A stretch of DNA of 64,000 nucleotides. Origin: Trujillonella endophytica. Its GTDB lineage: Bacteria > Actinomycetota > Actinomycetes > Mycobacteriales > Geodermatophilaceae. Location: NCBI RefSeq assembly GCF_019799905.1, contig NZ_JABGCI010000008.1, positions 124,001-188,000 of the forward strand. Direction: 5' to 3'. Position numbers and translations under genes: made by a program. The notes beneath the pieces are model-generated. The model had not been told where the DNA came from and did not search any database. It saw nothing but the letters and a program-made list of their open reading frames with translations. Shown here piece after piece: positions 7,487 to 15,416 of the stretch (its first letter is position 1; each line of letters begins with the position of its first letter).

Positions 7487-8272
7487 TCAGCGCGCAGCGG
7501 CCCGCTCCCGGTCCAGGCGGCCCGAGGTCGCCGACCAGCGGCGCGCGGCGGGCGCACCGGCGACGGCGGGCTTGTCCGCGTAGACCACCAGGCTCTTGCC
7601 GATGACCGGATCGAGCAGCTTCTCCGCGAACCGGGTCGGCCACGGCCGCCGGGTGAGGTCCCAGACGAGCAGCCGGTGGTAGGCGCGGACGGCGGCGTTG
7701 TCGCGCTCCACCCCCGTGGCGCACCTGAGCCACCAGAACGGCGCGTGCAGCGAGTGGGCGTGGTGCTCGCGGCCGGGCTCCAGGCCCACCGCCGCGAGCC
7801 GGGCGCGCAGGTCGTCGCCGCGGTAGATGCGGATGTGGCCGCCCTCGTTGGCGTGGTAGGAGTCCGACAGTGCCCAGCAGATCCGCTCCGGGAGCCACCG
7901 CGGCACGCTGACGGCGACGCGCCCGCCGGGCTTGAGCACCCGGGCGATCTCGGCCATCGCCGCGGCGTCGTCGGGGATGTGCTCGAGCACCTCCGCGGCG
8001 ATGACCCGGTCGACGCTGGCGTCGGGCACCGGGAGCGCCAGCAGGTCGCCGCGGACGGACGTCGCGGCCGCCCCGGCCGGAGCCTCGCCGGCCTCGCCGA
8101 TCGCGGTCAGCCACTTCAGCGTGGTCCGGGTCTCGTCCACACCCCAGTCGAGGGCGACCACCCGCGCTCCACGCCGGTAGGCCTCGAAGGCATGCCGGCC
8201 CTCGCCGCAACCCAGGTCGAGGAGGGTCATCCCCGGGCGCAGGTCGAGGAGGTCGTAGTCGACGGTCAGCAC
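7487..8272 (-). CDS. Class I SAM-dependent methyltransferase of the glycan cluster
   Basis: 261 residues from GTG. Motif I LLDLGCGEGRH (17-27), motif II VVALDWG, and the later AAEVLEHIPDD and LKPGGRVAVSVP segments define a Methyltransf_11/UbiE-like SAM domain. The C-terminal extension with FWWLRC and VYADKP is specific to this group. It lies 10 bases after the GT4 gene and is probably transcribed with it. It may methylate a sugar or lipid intermediate of the cluster; the substrate is not readable from sequence. Confidence 0.8.
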   Translation of the reverse strand: MLTVDYDLLDLRPGMTLLDLGCGEGRHAFEAYRRGARVVALDWGVDETRTTLKWLTAIGEAGEAPAGAAATSVRGDLLALPVPDASVDRVIAAEVLEHIPDDAAAMAEIARVLKPGGRVAVSVPRWLPERICWALSDSYHANEGGHIRIYRGDDLRARLAAVGLEPGREHHAHSLHAPFWWLRCATGVERDNAAVRAYHRLLVWDLTRRPWPTRFAEKLLDPVIGKSLVVYADKPAVAGAPAARRWSATSGRLDRERAAAR

Positions 8273-8282
8273 GTACGCGTCC

Positions 8283-9551
8283 TCACTGGTCGGCCCTCTT
8301 CCGGTCGAGCACCTCGGCGTACCAGTCGGCGGTCCGCTCGGCCGCGGATCGCCAGGTGTAGGAGGCGAGCACGCGGCGCCGCCCGGCCCGGCCCAGCTGC
8401 TCCTGGAGGCCGGGGGAGTCCAGTACGAGCTCGAGGGCGGCGGTCAGCTCGCCCACGTCGCCGGCCTTGACCCGCAGGCCCGCCTGCGTGCCGACCACCT
8501 CGGGCAGCGCGCCGGCGTCGGTGGTGACCAGCGGGGTGCCGCAGGCCATCGCCTCGATCGCCGGGAGGGAGAAGCCCTCGTACAGCGACGGGATGGCCAC
8601 GACGGCGGCCTGCTGCAGCAGGCGGACGAGGTCGGCCTCGGGCAGCGGACCGGTGAAGGTGACGGCGTCGTGCAGGGCCAGTCGCTCCAGCGCCGTCTGC
8701 GCCGGCCCACCGGGGCGTGCGCTGCCGACGACGGTCAGGTGCACCGGCCGCTCGGTGCGCAGCTTGGCGACGGCCTCGAGCAGGTGCACCAGGCCCTTGA
8801 GGGGCACGTCGGCGCTGGTCACCACCACGATCGACCGGGGGTCGCGGGGCTGACCCGGCGGAGGGGGCGCGAAGGAGTCGGGGTCGATGCCGACCGGGAT
8901 GACCTGGATCTGCTCCGAGGGCACGTGCAGGTGGGTGCCGATGTCGGCGCGCGAGTTCTCCGAGACGGTGGTGACGGCGTCCAGCCGCGGCGCCACCCGG
9001 GCCTGCATGCGGGTGAAGGCGTACCAGCGGCGCAGCGTCAGCCGCCGGTACGCCGACGGCGCCGCGGCCAGCTCCAGCTCGCGGTCGATCGCGACGGGGT
9101 GGTGCACGGTGGCGACCGTCGGCACCCCGGCCCTGACCAGCCGGAGGAGGCCGTAGCCCAGGCTCTGGTTGTCGTGGACGACGTCGAAGGGCGGGAGGCC
9201 GGACTCGTCGCGGCGGGCCAGGAGCAGCCGGGCGGCCCGAAGGCTGAACGTCAGCGGCTCGGGGAAGCCGGCGACGGCCATGGTCGCCCACTCGGCGACG
9301 TCGACCCAGTCGCGGATCTCCGACGGGCGGACGATCCGGAAGGGATCGGGCTCCCGGTAGAGGTCGAGGCTGGGCACCTGGACCAGCGGCACGCCGGCGT
9401 CCAGCTCCGGATACGGCTGGCCGCTGAGCACCCGGACGTCGTGGCCCAGCTCCGTCAGCTCGCGGGACAGTGCGCGGACGTAGATCCCCTGGCCGCCGCT
9501 GTGCGGCTTGCTGCGGTAGGACAGCAGTGCGATGCGCAGCGGCCGTCCCAT
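8283..9551 (-). CDS. Glycosyltransferase family 4 (GT-B), first gene of the glycan block
   Basis: 422 residues, ATG 7 bases after a TAGAGT -10 element. A GT-B fold: the N-terminal half contains SGGQGIYVRALSREL (glycine-rich acceptor loop), and the C-terminal half has SADVPLKGLVHLLEA and the retaining EX7E motif in YEGFSLPAIEAMACG. That places it in the GT4 family of retaining glycosyltransferases. It heads the minus-strand block of methyltransferase, toroid protein and two GT2 enzymes. Donor sugar unknown. Confidence 0.88.
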   Translation of the reverse strand: MGRPLRIALLSYRSKPHSGGQGIYVRALSRELTELGHDVRVLSGQPYPELDAGVPLVQVPSLDLYREPDPFRIVRPSEIRDWVDVAEWATMAVAGFPEPLTFSLRAARLLLARRDESGLPPFDVVHDNQSLGYGLLRLVRAGVPTVATVHHPVAIDRELELAAAPSAYRRLTLRRWYAFTRMQARVAPRLDAVTTVSENSRADIGTHLHVPSEQIQVIPVGIDPDSFAPPPPGQPRDPRSIVVVTSADVPLKGLVHLLEAVAKLRTERPVHLTVVGSARPGGPAQTALERLALHDAVTFTGPLPEADLVRLLQQAAVVAIPSLYEGFSLPAIEAMACGTPLVTTDAGALPEVVGTQAGLRVKAGDVGELTAALELVLDSPGLQEQLGRAGRRRVLASYTWRSAAERTADWYAEVLDRKRADQ

Positions 9552-9558
9552 GACCGGG

Positions 9559-9630
9559 ACTCTAACGACCCGCCGTCCGGGCCCTTGATCGCCCGGTCGG
9601 GTGCGGACCCCTGACCGGGACTGACAGGCT
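9559..9630. promoter_or_regulatory. Divergent leaderless promoters for GT4 and Dabb genes
   Basis: Minus strand: -10 TAGAGT (9564-9559), 7 bases before the GT4 ATG. Plus strand: -10-like CAGGCT (9625-9630), 7 bases before the Dabb ATG. Both spacings fit leaderless initiation. Confidence 0.5.
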
Positions 9631-9637
9631 GACCCGC

Positions 9638-9931
9638 ATGCTGCGCCACGTGGTCGTGTTCACCTGGTCCGACGACGCCGACGAGGAGCGGCGGGCCGCC
9701 ACGCTCGCCGAGCTGCGCCGCCTGCCGGAGACGGTCGGCGGGATGACGTCCTTCGCCGTCGGCCCCGACGCGGGGCTGCGCGCGGGTAACGCGCACGCCG
9801 CGCTGGTCGCCGACTTCCCCGACGCCGAGGCGTGGCGCCGGTACGCGGAGGACCCGGTGCACCTGCAGGTCATCGCCGAGCACGTGACGCCGATCCTGGC
9901 CGCGCGCACGGCCGTCCAGTACGAGGTCTGA
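9638..9931 (+). CDS. Dabb (stress-responsive alpha/beta barrel) family protein
   Basis: 97 residues. The sequence begins MLRHVVVFTW and contains the family pattern of a ferredoxin-like barrel: an N-terminal strand with conserved His4, helix 16-30 and the final strand near TAVQYEV. The AEDPVHLQVIAEHVTPI helix is typical of Dabb proteins, which dimerise and in some pathways act as cyclases or monooxygenases. No pathway partners are adjacent, so the role is unknown. A CAGGCT element 7 bases upstream suggests a leaderless transcript. It converges with the TetR gene, 14 bases away. Confidence 0.82.
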   Translation: MLRHVVVFTWSDDADEERRAATLAELRRLPETVGGMTSFAVGPDAGLRAGNAHAALVADFPDAEAWRRYAEDPVHLQVIAEHVTPILAARTAVQYEV

Positions 9932-9945
9932 GCCGCCGGGGGGGC

Positions 9946-10545
9946 TCAGCCCTGGTCCGCGGCGCTGCGACCTCCGCCGCGCGCATCGGCCGGGGACCGG
10001 TCGAGCAGGAGGTCGGCGGCGCGGGCCACGACCTGGGCGCGGGTGCGGCCGTCGTGGTCGGCGACGAGGAAGTGCTCGCCGATCGCGACGCAGAAGGCGA
10101 GCAGGCTGCGGGCCTCGACCTCGTCGGGGTCGGTGCAGAAGGACCCGATCATCTCCCGCAGCAGCGCCATGCGCCGGTTGTCCACCCGGCGCAGGCGCGC
10201 GGCGACCGCCTCGTCCCGGCGTGCCCAGTCCCGGACCGCGAGGTCGATGGGCAGCAGGCGGTCGTCGGAGAACGTGAGCACGCCCGCGCGCTGGATCCTG
10301 GTCTTCGGGTCGCCGCCCTCGGCCTCGACGAGCTCGAGCACCTCGTCGGTGCTCTCCCGCTCCCAGGCGTCGAGCATCGCGTCGAGCAGTGCGTCGCGGT
10401 CGGCGAACGCCCCGTAGAACCCGCCCTTCGTCACGCCGAGCCGCTTGGCCAGGGCCTCGACGCGGACGGCGTCCGGCCCGCCAGCCGCCAGCGCCCGCAG
10501 CCCCTCCTCGACCCACTTGTCGCGCGGTGTGCGCATCGCCGGCAC
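9946..10545 (-). CDS. TetR-family transcriptional regulator
   Basis: 199 residues, GTG start behind AAGGGGGG; ATG at codon 4 is also possible. The helix-turn-helix (about 25-60) contains VEALAKRLGVTKGGFYGAFADRDALL, typical of TetR repressors; the C-terminal ligand/dimer domain carries the FCTDPDEVEARSLLAFC helices. Two near-identical operators lie in the 86-base gap to the divergent DUF2867 gene, so it probably represses both itself and that gene. Its inducer is unknown. Confidence 0.9.
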   Translation of the reverse strand: MPAMRTPRDKWVEEGLRALAAGGPDAVRVEALAKRLGVTKGGFYGAFADRDALLDAMLDAWERESTDEVLELVEAEGGDPKTRIQRAGVLTFSDDRLLPIDLAVRDWARRDEAVAARLRRVDNRRMALLREMIGSFCTDPDEVEARSLLAFCVAIGEHFLVADHDGRTRAQVVARAADLLLDRSPADARGGGRSAADQG

Positions 10546-10560
10546 GGTTGCCCCCCTTCT

Positions 10561-10614
10561 ATATACGGAACCGTACGACCGGGGGCTAGCCTCGGGATGT
10601 ACGTAACCGTATAT
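10561..10614. promoter_or_regulatory. Two TetR operators between tetR and the DUF2867 gene
   Basis: Box 1 (10561-10576) is ATATACGGAACCGTAC and box 2 (10599-10614) is GTACGTAACCGTATAT. Box 2 read on the minus strand matches box 1 at 13 of 16 positions. Each has dyad symmetry (TACGG-AA-CCGTA; TACG-N4-CGTA). The paired, inverted placement suggests co-operative repression of both divergent genes. Confidence 0.75.
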
Positions 10615-10631
10615 CCGGAGGGAGTGCCGAG

Positions 10632-11111
10632 ATGGTCCTCGGATCCACAGAGGGTGCCGTGGGAAACGGTGACGTGCCCGCGTCCGTTCTCGCGCTGAGC
10701 TCGTTCACCGACATCGACTACGCCGACCAGTTCTCCCGCGCCACCGACGTCGACGCGGCACCCGAACAGTGGGCGCGGGCCATGTTCGGGGACGTCCCCG
10801 ACGTCGCCGAGCGGTTCATCTGGCGCGTGCTGCTCCACCTCCGGCTCTCCCGGGGGCGGTCGCCCGCCACCGTGGCGGGCTGGCGGATCGGCGACCGCGG
10901 TGAGGACTGGGTGCGGCTGGAGGCCGGTTCCTGGTTCCTGACGGCGAACCTGCTCGTCCGCGCCGCGGACGGGCGGGTGTCGCTCGGGACCTTCGTGCAC
11001 TACGACCGCCGCGTGGGGCGGGCCGTGTGGGTGCCGCTGTCGGCCGTCCACCGCCGGCTCGCTCCCCGGGTGCTCCGGGAGGCGGAGGGGCGTCTGCGCT
11101 CCTCGCGCTAG
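10632..11111 (+). CDS. DUF2867-like protein under TetR control
   Basis: 159 residues, ATG behind GGAGGGAG. The central part reads DYADQF, WARAMFGD, WRVLLHLRL, GWRIGDRGEDWVRLEAGSWF, and HYDRRVGRAVW, a pattern I associate with stand-alone DUF2867 proteins (SRPBCC-like small soluble proteins). It has no signal peptide or membrane segment. It is divergent from a TetR gene and has two operators in its promoter, so it is probably the main target of that repressor and may handle or sense a small lipophilic compound; this is inference. Confidence 0.6.
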   Translation: MVLGSTEGAVGNGDVPASVLALSSFTDIDYADQFSRATDVDAAPEQWARAMFGDVPDVAERFIWRVLLHLRLSRGRSPATVAGWRIGDRGEDWVRLEAGSWFLTANLLVRAADGRVSLGTFVHYDRRVGRAVWVPLSAVHRRLAPRVLREAEGRLRSSR

Positions 11112-11206
11112 GCGATCCGCGCCCGCGCTCCTCCACAGCCTGCCTGGCTCTCCACAACCGGGCCGGGAGGGCCCGGGAGCGGGCGCGGCCGGGCCACGGT
11201 CGGCGC

Positions 11207-12223
11207 ATGGACGAACCCCTGCGCATCTCCGATCCCGGCGAGGTCGTCGCCGCGCTCCCCGGACTGCTGGGCTTCCGGCCCCACGAGTCCGTGGTCGTGA
11301 TCGCCCTCCGCGCCGGTGGCCGGATCGGGCTCACGGCGCGCGCCGACCTGCCGCCCGGACCCGCCTCGGCGGCGAGCGCCGAGGACCTCGCGTGCCGTGT
11401 CGCCTCCGCCGACCCGGTGGCGGTCCTCGTCGTGGTGGTCTCCGAGGCGCCGGACGAGCCCGACCGCCCGTGGGCGGGGGAGGCGGGAGCGGGCCTCCCG
11501 CACCGCGGCCTCGTCCACGACCTGGTGGTCGCGTACGCGGCGCGGGGCGTCCCGGTGCGCGACACGGTGCTGGCGCGCGCGGGCCGGTGGTGGTCCTACG
11601 ACTGCCCGCACGCGTGCTGCGCGCCGGGTGCCGGCACGCCGCTGCCGGGCGGGATCTCGCCGGTGACCGTCGCCGCGATCGCGGCCGGGGCCGTCGTCGA
11701 GCCGGACCGTGCCGCCCTGCGCGCGCGGATCGCCCCGGCCCGGGGGCCGGCGGCCGAGGTGTGCGCGGAAGCGGTGTGGCGGCGCGGCATCGAGGGGGCG
11801 GCCGGGCGCGAGCCGCCCGAGGAGCTCATCGCACGGGCCCTGCGGTGCTGCCGTTCCGGCCGGACGGTCCGGCTCCCGGACGCCGAGGTGGCCGCGGTGG
11901 TGTGGGCGCTGACCGACCGCGAGGTGCGCGACCGCGCACTGGCTCTGACGCTGGGGGAGGACGCCGCGGCGGCGGAGACGCTGTGGACCGAGTGCACCCG
12001 GCGTGCACCGGCCCCGTTGGACGCCGCGCCCGCCACGCTGCTGGCGGTCAGTGCGTGGCTGCGCGGCGACGGCGCCATGGCCAACGTCGCCCTGGAGCGG
12101 GCACTGAGCAGCCGGCCCGGCTACCGGCTCGCCCGTCTCCTCGCGGCGGGGTTGGCCACCGCGCTGCCACCGGCCGAGCTCCGCGGGCTGATCGCCGACG
12201 TGGTCGGCAGGGCGGCCGGGTGA
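11207..12223 (+). CDS. DUF4192 domain-containing protein
   Basis: 338 residues, ATG 6 bases after a CACGGT -10-like element. The N-terminus LRISDPGEVVAALPGLLGFRPHESVVVIAL is the hallmark of DUF4192, an actinobacterial family of unknown function. The middle has a cysteine cluster (YDCPHACCAPG) and the C-terminal half is helical, ending near a repeat-like LRGDGAMANVALERAL segment. No signal peptide. Its neighbours give no functional clue. I cannot assign an activity. Confidence 0.85.
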   Translation: MDEPLRISDPGEVVAALPGLLGFRPHESVVVIALRAGGRIGLTARADLPPGPASAASAEDLACRVASADPVAVLVVVVSEAPDEPDRPWAGEAGAGLPHRGLVHDLVVAYAARGVPVRDTVLARAGRWWSYDCPHACCAPGAGTPLPGGISPVTVAAIAAGAVVEPDRAALRARIAPARGPAAEVCAEAVWRRGIEGAAGREPPEELIARALRCCRSGRTVRLPDAEVAAVVWALTDREVRDRALALTLGEDAAAAETLWTECTRRAPAPLDAAPATLLAVSAWLRGDGAMANVALERALSSRPGYRLARLLAAGLATALPPAELRGLIADVVGRAAG

Positions 12224-12234
12224 CGGGATGAGCG

Positions 12235-14340
12235 TCAGAGGAGCTCCGGGCGCTGCCACTCCTGGTCCAGCACGTGCTCGGCCAGGAAGCTGAGCACGGT
12301 CTCGTACCAGACGGTGGAGTTGCCGGGCGTCAGCACCCAGTGGTTCTCGTCGGGGAAGTACAGGAACTTCGAGGGCACGCCGCGCTTCTGCAGGCCGTAC
12401 CAGAGCTGCAGCGCCTCGCCGATGGGCACGCGGTAGTCGCGGTCGCCGTGGATGACCAGCACCGGCGTCCGGATCGCGTCGGCGAACCGGTGCGGCGAGT
12501 TCTGCTCGTAGCGGCGGGGGTCGCCGAGCGGGTCGCCCCACTCCTTCTCCCAGAAGTAGGCCGCGTCGGTGGTGCCGAGGAACGAGTCGAGGTTCCACAG
12601 GCTCGCGTGCGTGACGATGGCCCGGAACCGGTCGGTCTGCGTGGCGATCCAGTTCGCCATGTAGCCGCCGAACGACCCGCCCATCGCCGCGGTGCGCTCG
12701 GCGTCGAGGTCCGGGCGCTCCAGTGCGGCGTCGACGGCGGCCATGAGGTCGGTGTACGGGGCCTCGCCCCAGGTGCCCCAGCCGCGGCGGACGAACTCCT
12801 GGCCGAAGCCCTGCGACAGCGCCGGGTTGGGCAGCAGGACGGCGTAGCCGCGGGCGGCCATCACCCACGGGCACCAGCGCCAGGACCAGGAGTTCCAGCT
12901 CATCAGCGGACCGCCGTGCACCCACAGCAGCAGCGGGGCGAGGGAGTCGGCGGAGGCCCCGTCGGGCAGCACCAGCCAGGACTGGACGCGGGTGCCGTCG
13001 GCGGCGGTCGCCGAGACCTCGTGCAGGGTGCCGGGCAGCGGCCCGAGCGCGCCGGGCGAGGGCAGACCGGCGGGCTGCTGCAGCGGCGCCTCCGGGTCCA
13101 GCCGCACCGGCGTCGGCGGCTCGTCGTAGGCCGAGCGCAGCGCGAAGAGGGCGCTGCCGTCGCGGGCCACCCGCAGGTCGCTGTACGCGCCGTCGGCGGT
13201 GAGCCGCACGGGCTCCCCGCCGTCCACCGGCACCCGGAACAGCGCGTGCCGGCCGTCGTCGTCGGCGAGGAAGTACACGGCGGTCCCGTCCGCGCTGAAC
13301 TGCGGCGCGCTGGGCCACCGGTCGAAGCCGGGGGTGAGGTCGCGGATCCGCCCGGTGGCCACGTCCACGTGCAGGAGCGTGTAGTCCGGCGGCTCGGTGT
13401 AGCTGGACAGGGCCTCCCGCACGCACACCACGGCAGCGCCGTCGGGGGAGAAGCGCGCGGCGTGGACGTCGGCCAGCGGGTCGTCGACCAGGGCGCGCGA
13501 CTCACCGGTCGCGGTGTCCAGGAGCGCCACCCGGTTGCGCTGCCCGGCCGGGCCGTCGGGCACGGACTCGGCAAGGACCAGCCGGCTGCCGTCGGGGGAG
13601 AGGGCCGGGTCCTCCCCGCCACCGGCGGGCGGCCGGGCGTCCGGGGTGAGGTCGCGCAGGGGCAGGGCCTCGGGAGGGGCCGCGGAGGGGTCCTCGGCGG
13701 GCAGCTGCCCGGCCCAGAACAGGTGCGGGGTGTCCGGACCCAGGTCGCTGTCCCAGTAGCGCACCGGGTAGTGCTCGTGCAGCACCGCGGAGACCCCGGC
13801 GTCCTTGCGGGCCTTGCGCCGCTCGGCCTCCTGCTCGGCGTCCGCGGCGCCGGGCGTGGCCGAGGCCACGACGACCACGTCGCCGCTGCCGGCGGCCACC
13901 GTCACGCCGCCGATGCCGCCCGGGTGCTGCACCACGGGGCGGGCCTCGCCGCCGTCGGCCGGGAGGCTCCACAGGGAGGGCCGGGGGTCGCCGGCGTCGG
14001 GCCCGGCGGCGGGGTCGGGCCGCGCCGAGGTGAACAGCAGCGACCCGTCGGGCGCGAAGACCGGCGCCGACTCGCCCGGGGCGCTGCGGGTCAGCCGCCG
14101 GGGCGCGCGCTCACCGGCCGGGTCGACCTCCCACAGGGCCGACACCCACTTCTTCCGCTCCGGGTCGAGCGTCTGCACCGAGACGGCGAGCCGGCGGGCA
14201 TCGGGGGACAGCGCCAGCCCGGTGACCCGGGGCAGGGCCACGAAGTCGGCCAGGCTCGCAAAGGGACCCCCGGCCGGAGCGGCGGGGGTGGCGGCGGCGG
14301 TGTCGGCGGCGGCGGGCTCGGACGCGGCGGGCTGGCTCAC
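12235..14340 (-). CDS. S9-family prolyl oligopeptidase/acylaminoacyl peptidase
   Basis: 701 residues from GTG 14340, chosen because a TACGGT -10 element (14353-14348) lies 7 bases before it; GTG 14349 would overlap that element. The N-terminal 35 residues are Ala/Pro-rich without a clear signal peptide, followed by a seven-bladed beta-propeller (about 38-430) with repeated SPDG motifs. The C-terminal alpha/beta-hydrolase domain has the triad: Ser556 in GGSFGGY, Asp635 in HGDRD and His667 in DENHW. It likely hydrolyses short peptides in the cytoplasm. Confidence 0.9.
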   Translation of the reverse strand: MSQPAASEPAAADTAAATPAAPAGGPFASLADFVALPRVTGLALSPDARRLAVSVQTLDPERKKWVSALWEVDPAGERAPRRLTRSAPGESAPVFAPDGSLLFTSARPDPAAGPDAGDPRPSLWSLPADGGEARPVVQHPGGIGGVTVAAGSGDVVVVASATPGAADAEQEAERRKARKDAGVSAVLHEHYPVRYWDSDLGPDTPHLFWAGQLPAEDPSAAPPEALPLRDLTPDARPPAGGGEDPALSPDGSRLVLAESVPDGPAGQRNRVALLDTATGESRALVDDPLADVHAARFSPDGAAVVCVREALSSYTEPPDYTLLHVDVATGRIRDLTPGFDRWPSAPQFSADGTAVYFLADDDGRHALFRVPVDGGEPVRLTADGAYSDLRVARDGSALFALRSAYDEPPTPVRLDPEAPLQQPAGLPSPGALGPLPGTLHEVSATAADGTRVQSWLVLPDGASADSLAPLLLWVHGGPLMSWNSWSWRWCPWVMAARGYAVLLPNPALSQGFGQEFVRRGWGTWGEAPYTDLMAAVDAALERPDLDAERTAAMGGSFGGYMANWIATQTDRFRAIVTHASLWNLDSFLGTTDAAYFWEKEWGDPLGDPRRYEQNSPHRFADAIRTPVLVIHGDRDYRVPIGEALQLWYGLQKRGVPSKFLYFPDENHWVLTPGNSTVWYETVLSFLAEHVLDQEWQRPELL

Positions 14341-14371
14341 CCGGGTCACCGTAGTGACCGCTCCCGCGCCC

Positions 14372-14425
14372 GGCCCCCTCGCCGAGGCCCGTCGCGAGCT
14401 CGCGAGTGACGCGGGGCGAGAGGGT
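14372..14425 (+). repeat. Dispersed ~55-bp palindromic repeat, copy 3
   Basis: Begins GGCCCCCTCG and ends GAGAGGGTCC, with centre GTCGCGAGCTCGCGAG. It lies 7 bases beyond the stop of the minus-strand ideR gene and upstream of the S9 peptidase promoter. Confidence 0.7.
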
Positions 14426-14431
14426 CCTTCG

Positions 14432-15166
14432 TCAGAGGAGCGGGGCGGCCTGGGCGGGCGTGAGTTCCTCGTCGACCGCGTTGACGAACACGTGCTGGGC
14501 GACGCCGGCGGGCAGGAGCTCGCCGTCGACGCTCACCGAGTCCCGCTCGGCCCGGGCGGTGACCGTCGCGCCGGGGCGCAGGCCCTGCTCGGCGAGCGAG
14601 CGGATGAGGTCGGTGTCCTCCTGCAGCTGCTCGCTGATCCGGCGGATCTCCACCCGCCGGCCCTGCGGGGTCGCGGTGGTGGACAGCAGGGTGAGCGCGT
14701 CGAGGACCGCGGAGGTCTCCCCGCCGATCGGCGCCGCGGGCGACTCACCGCCCAGCTCGTCCAGGCCGGGGATCGGGTTGCCGAAGGGAGAGACGGTGGG
14801 GTTGCCGAGCAGGGCCAGCAGCTTCTTCTCGACGGCCTCGCTCATGACGTGCTCCCAGCGGCACGCCTCCTCGTGCACGTCGGCGTACTCCAGCCCGATG
14901 ACGTCCACCAGGAGGCACTCGGCCAGGCGGTGCTTGCGCATGACGGCGGTGGCCAGGCGGCGGCCCTCCTCCGAGAGCTGCAGGTGCCGGTCGCCCTCCA
15001 CGGTGAGCAGTCCGTCGCGCTCCATCCGGGCCACCGTCTGGCTGACCGTGGGGCCGCTCTGGTGCAGGCGCTCGGCGATGCGGGCCCGGAGGGGGACGAC
15101 GCCCTCTTCCTCGAGCTCGAAGACCGTGCGGAGGTACATCTCCGTGGTGTCGATCAGATCGTTCAC
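14432..15166 (-). CDS. ideR: Iron-dependent repressor IdeR (DtxR family)
   Basis: 244 residues from GTG 15166, behind AGGAGA; the start gives the family N-terminus NDLIDTTEMYLRT. All metal ligands known for mycobacterial IdeR are present at the same numbers: H79, E83, H98 (site 1) and M10, C102, E105, H106 (site 2). The helix-turn-helix is about residues 27-50 (SGPTVSQTVARMERDGLL), dimer domain 65-140, and an SH3-like FeoA domain at the C-terminus. With Fe(II) it represses iron uptake. A matching iron box lies at 30503 before the siderophore transporter. Confidence 0.93.
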   Translation of the reverse strand: MNDLIDTTEMYLRTVFELEEEGVVPLRARIAERLHQSGPTVSQTVARMERDGLLTVEGDRHLQLSEEGRRLATAVMRKHRLAECLLVDVIGLEYADVHEEACRWEHVMSEAVEKKLLALLGNPTVSPFGNPIPGLDELGGESPAAPIGGETSAVLDALTLLSTTATPQGRRVEIRRISEQLQEDTDLIRSLAEQGLRPGATVTARAERDSVSVDGELLPAGVAQHVFVNAVDEELTPAQAAPLL

Positions 15167-15317
15167 AACTCTCCTCCGTGTCACCGCCCATCGTACGGGC
15201 GGGCGGCGACTCCACAGACCCGCCGGAGCAGGTCAACGGCACCACGCCGCCGGCGATTCCCGGCGGTAGCGTCGGGGCTCCCGGAACCGGGCCCGACGGC
15301 GGGCGCGCGGCCGGTCC

Positions 15318-15415
15318 GACCGGCGAGGAGGGCACGTGGACGAGCCCGCGAGCTCAGGCGAGGACGCACCGGCCCCGGGGCGCTGCCCGACGAGGACCGG
15401 CGAGGAGGGCACGTG
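15318..15415 (+). repeat. 21-base direct repeat carrying ribosome site and start codon
   Basis: GACCGGCGAGGAGGGCACGT plus G occurs at 15318-15338 and again at 15395-15415. Both copies contain the GGAGG ribosome site and a GTG start. The second copy starts acuC; the first starts a 26-codon reading frame that ends at the acuC start. Confidence 0.8.
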
Positions 15416-15416
15416 A
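15336..15416 (+). CDS. Possible 26-residue leader peptide upstream of acuC
   Basis: Starts at GTG in the first copy of the duplicated ribosome site and ends in a TGA that overlaps the acuC start codon (GTGA). The peptide is acidic and Pro-rich (DEPASSGEDAPAPG) with no recognisable domain. Perfect ribosome site and stop-start overlap suggest translational coupling, but the frame could be a by-product of the 77-base duplication. I regard it as uncertain. Confidence 0.2.
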   Translation: MDEPASSGEDAPAPGRCPTRTGEEGT

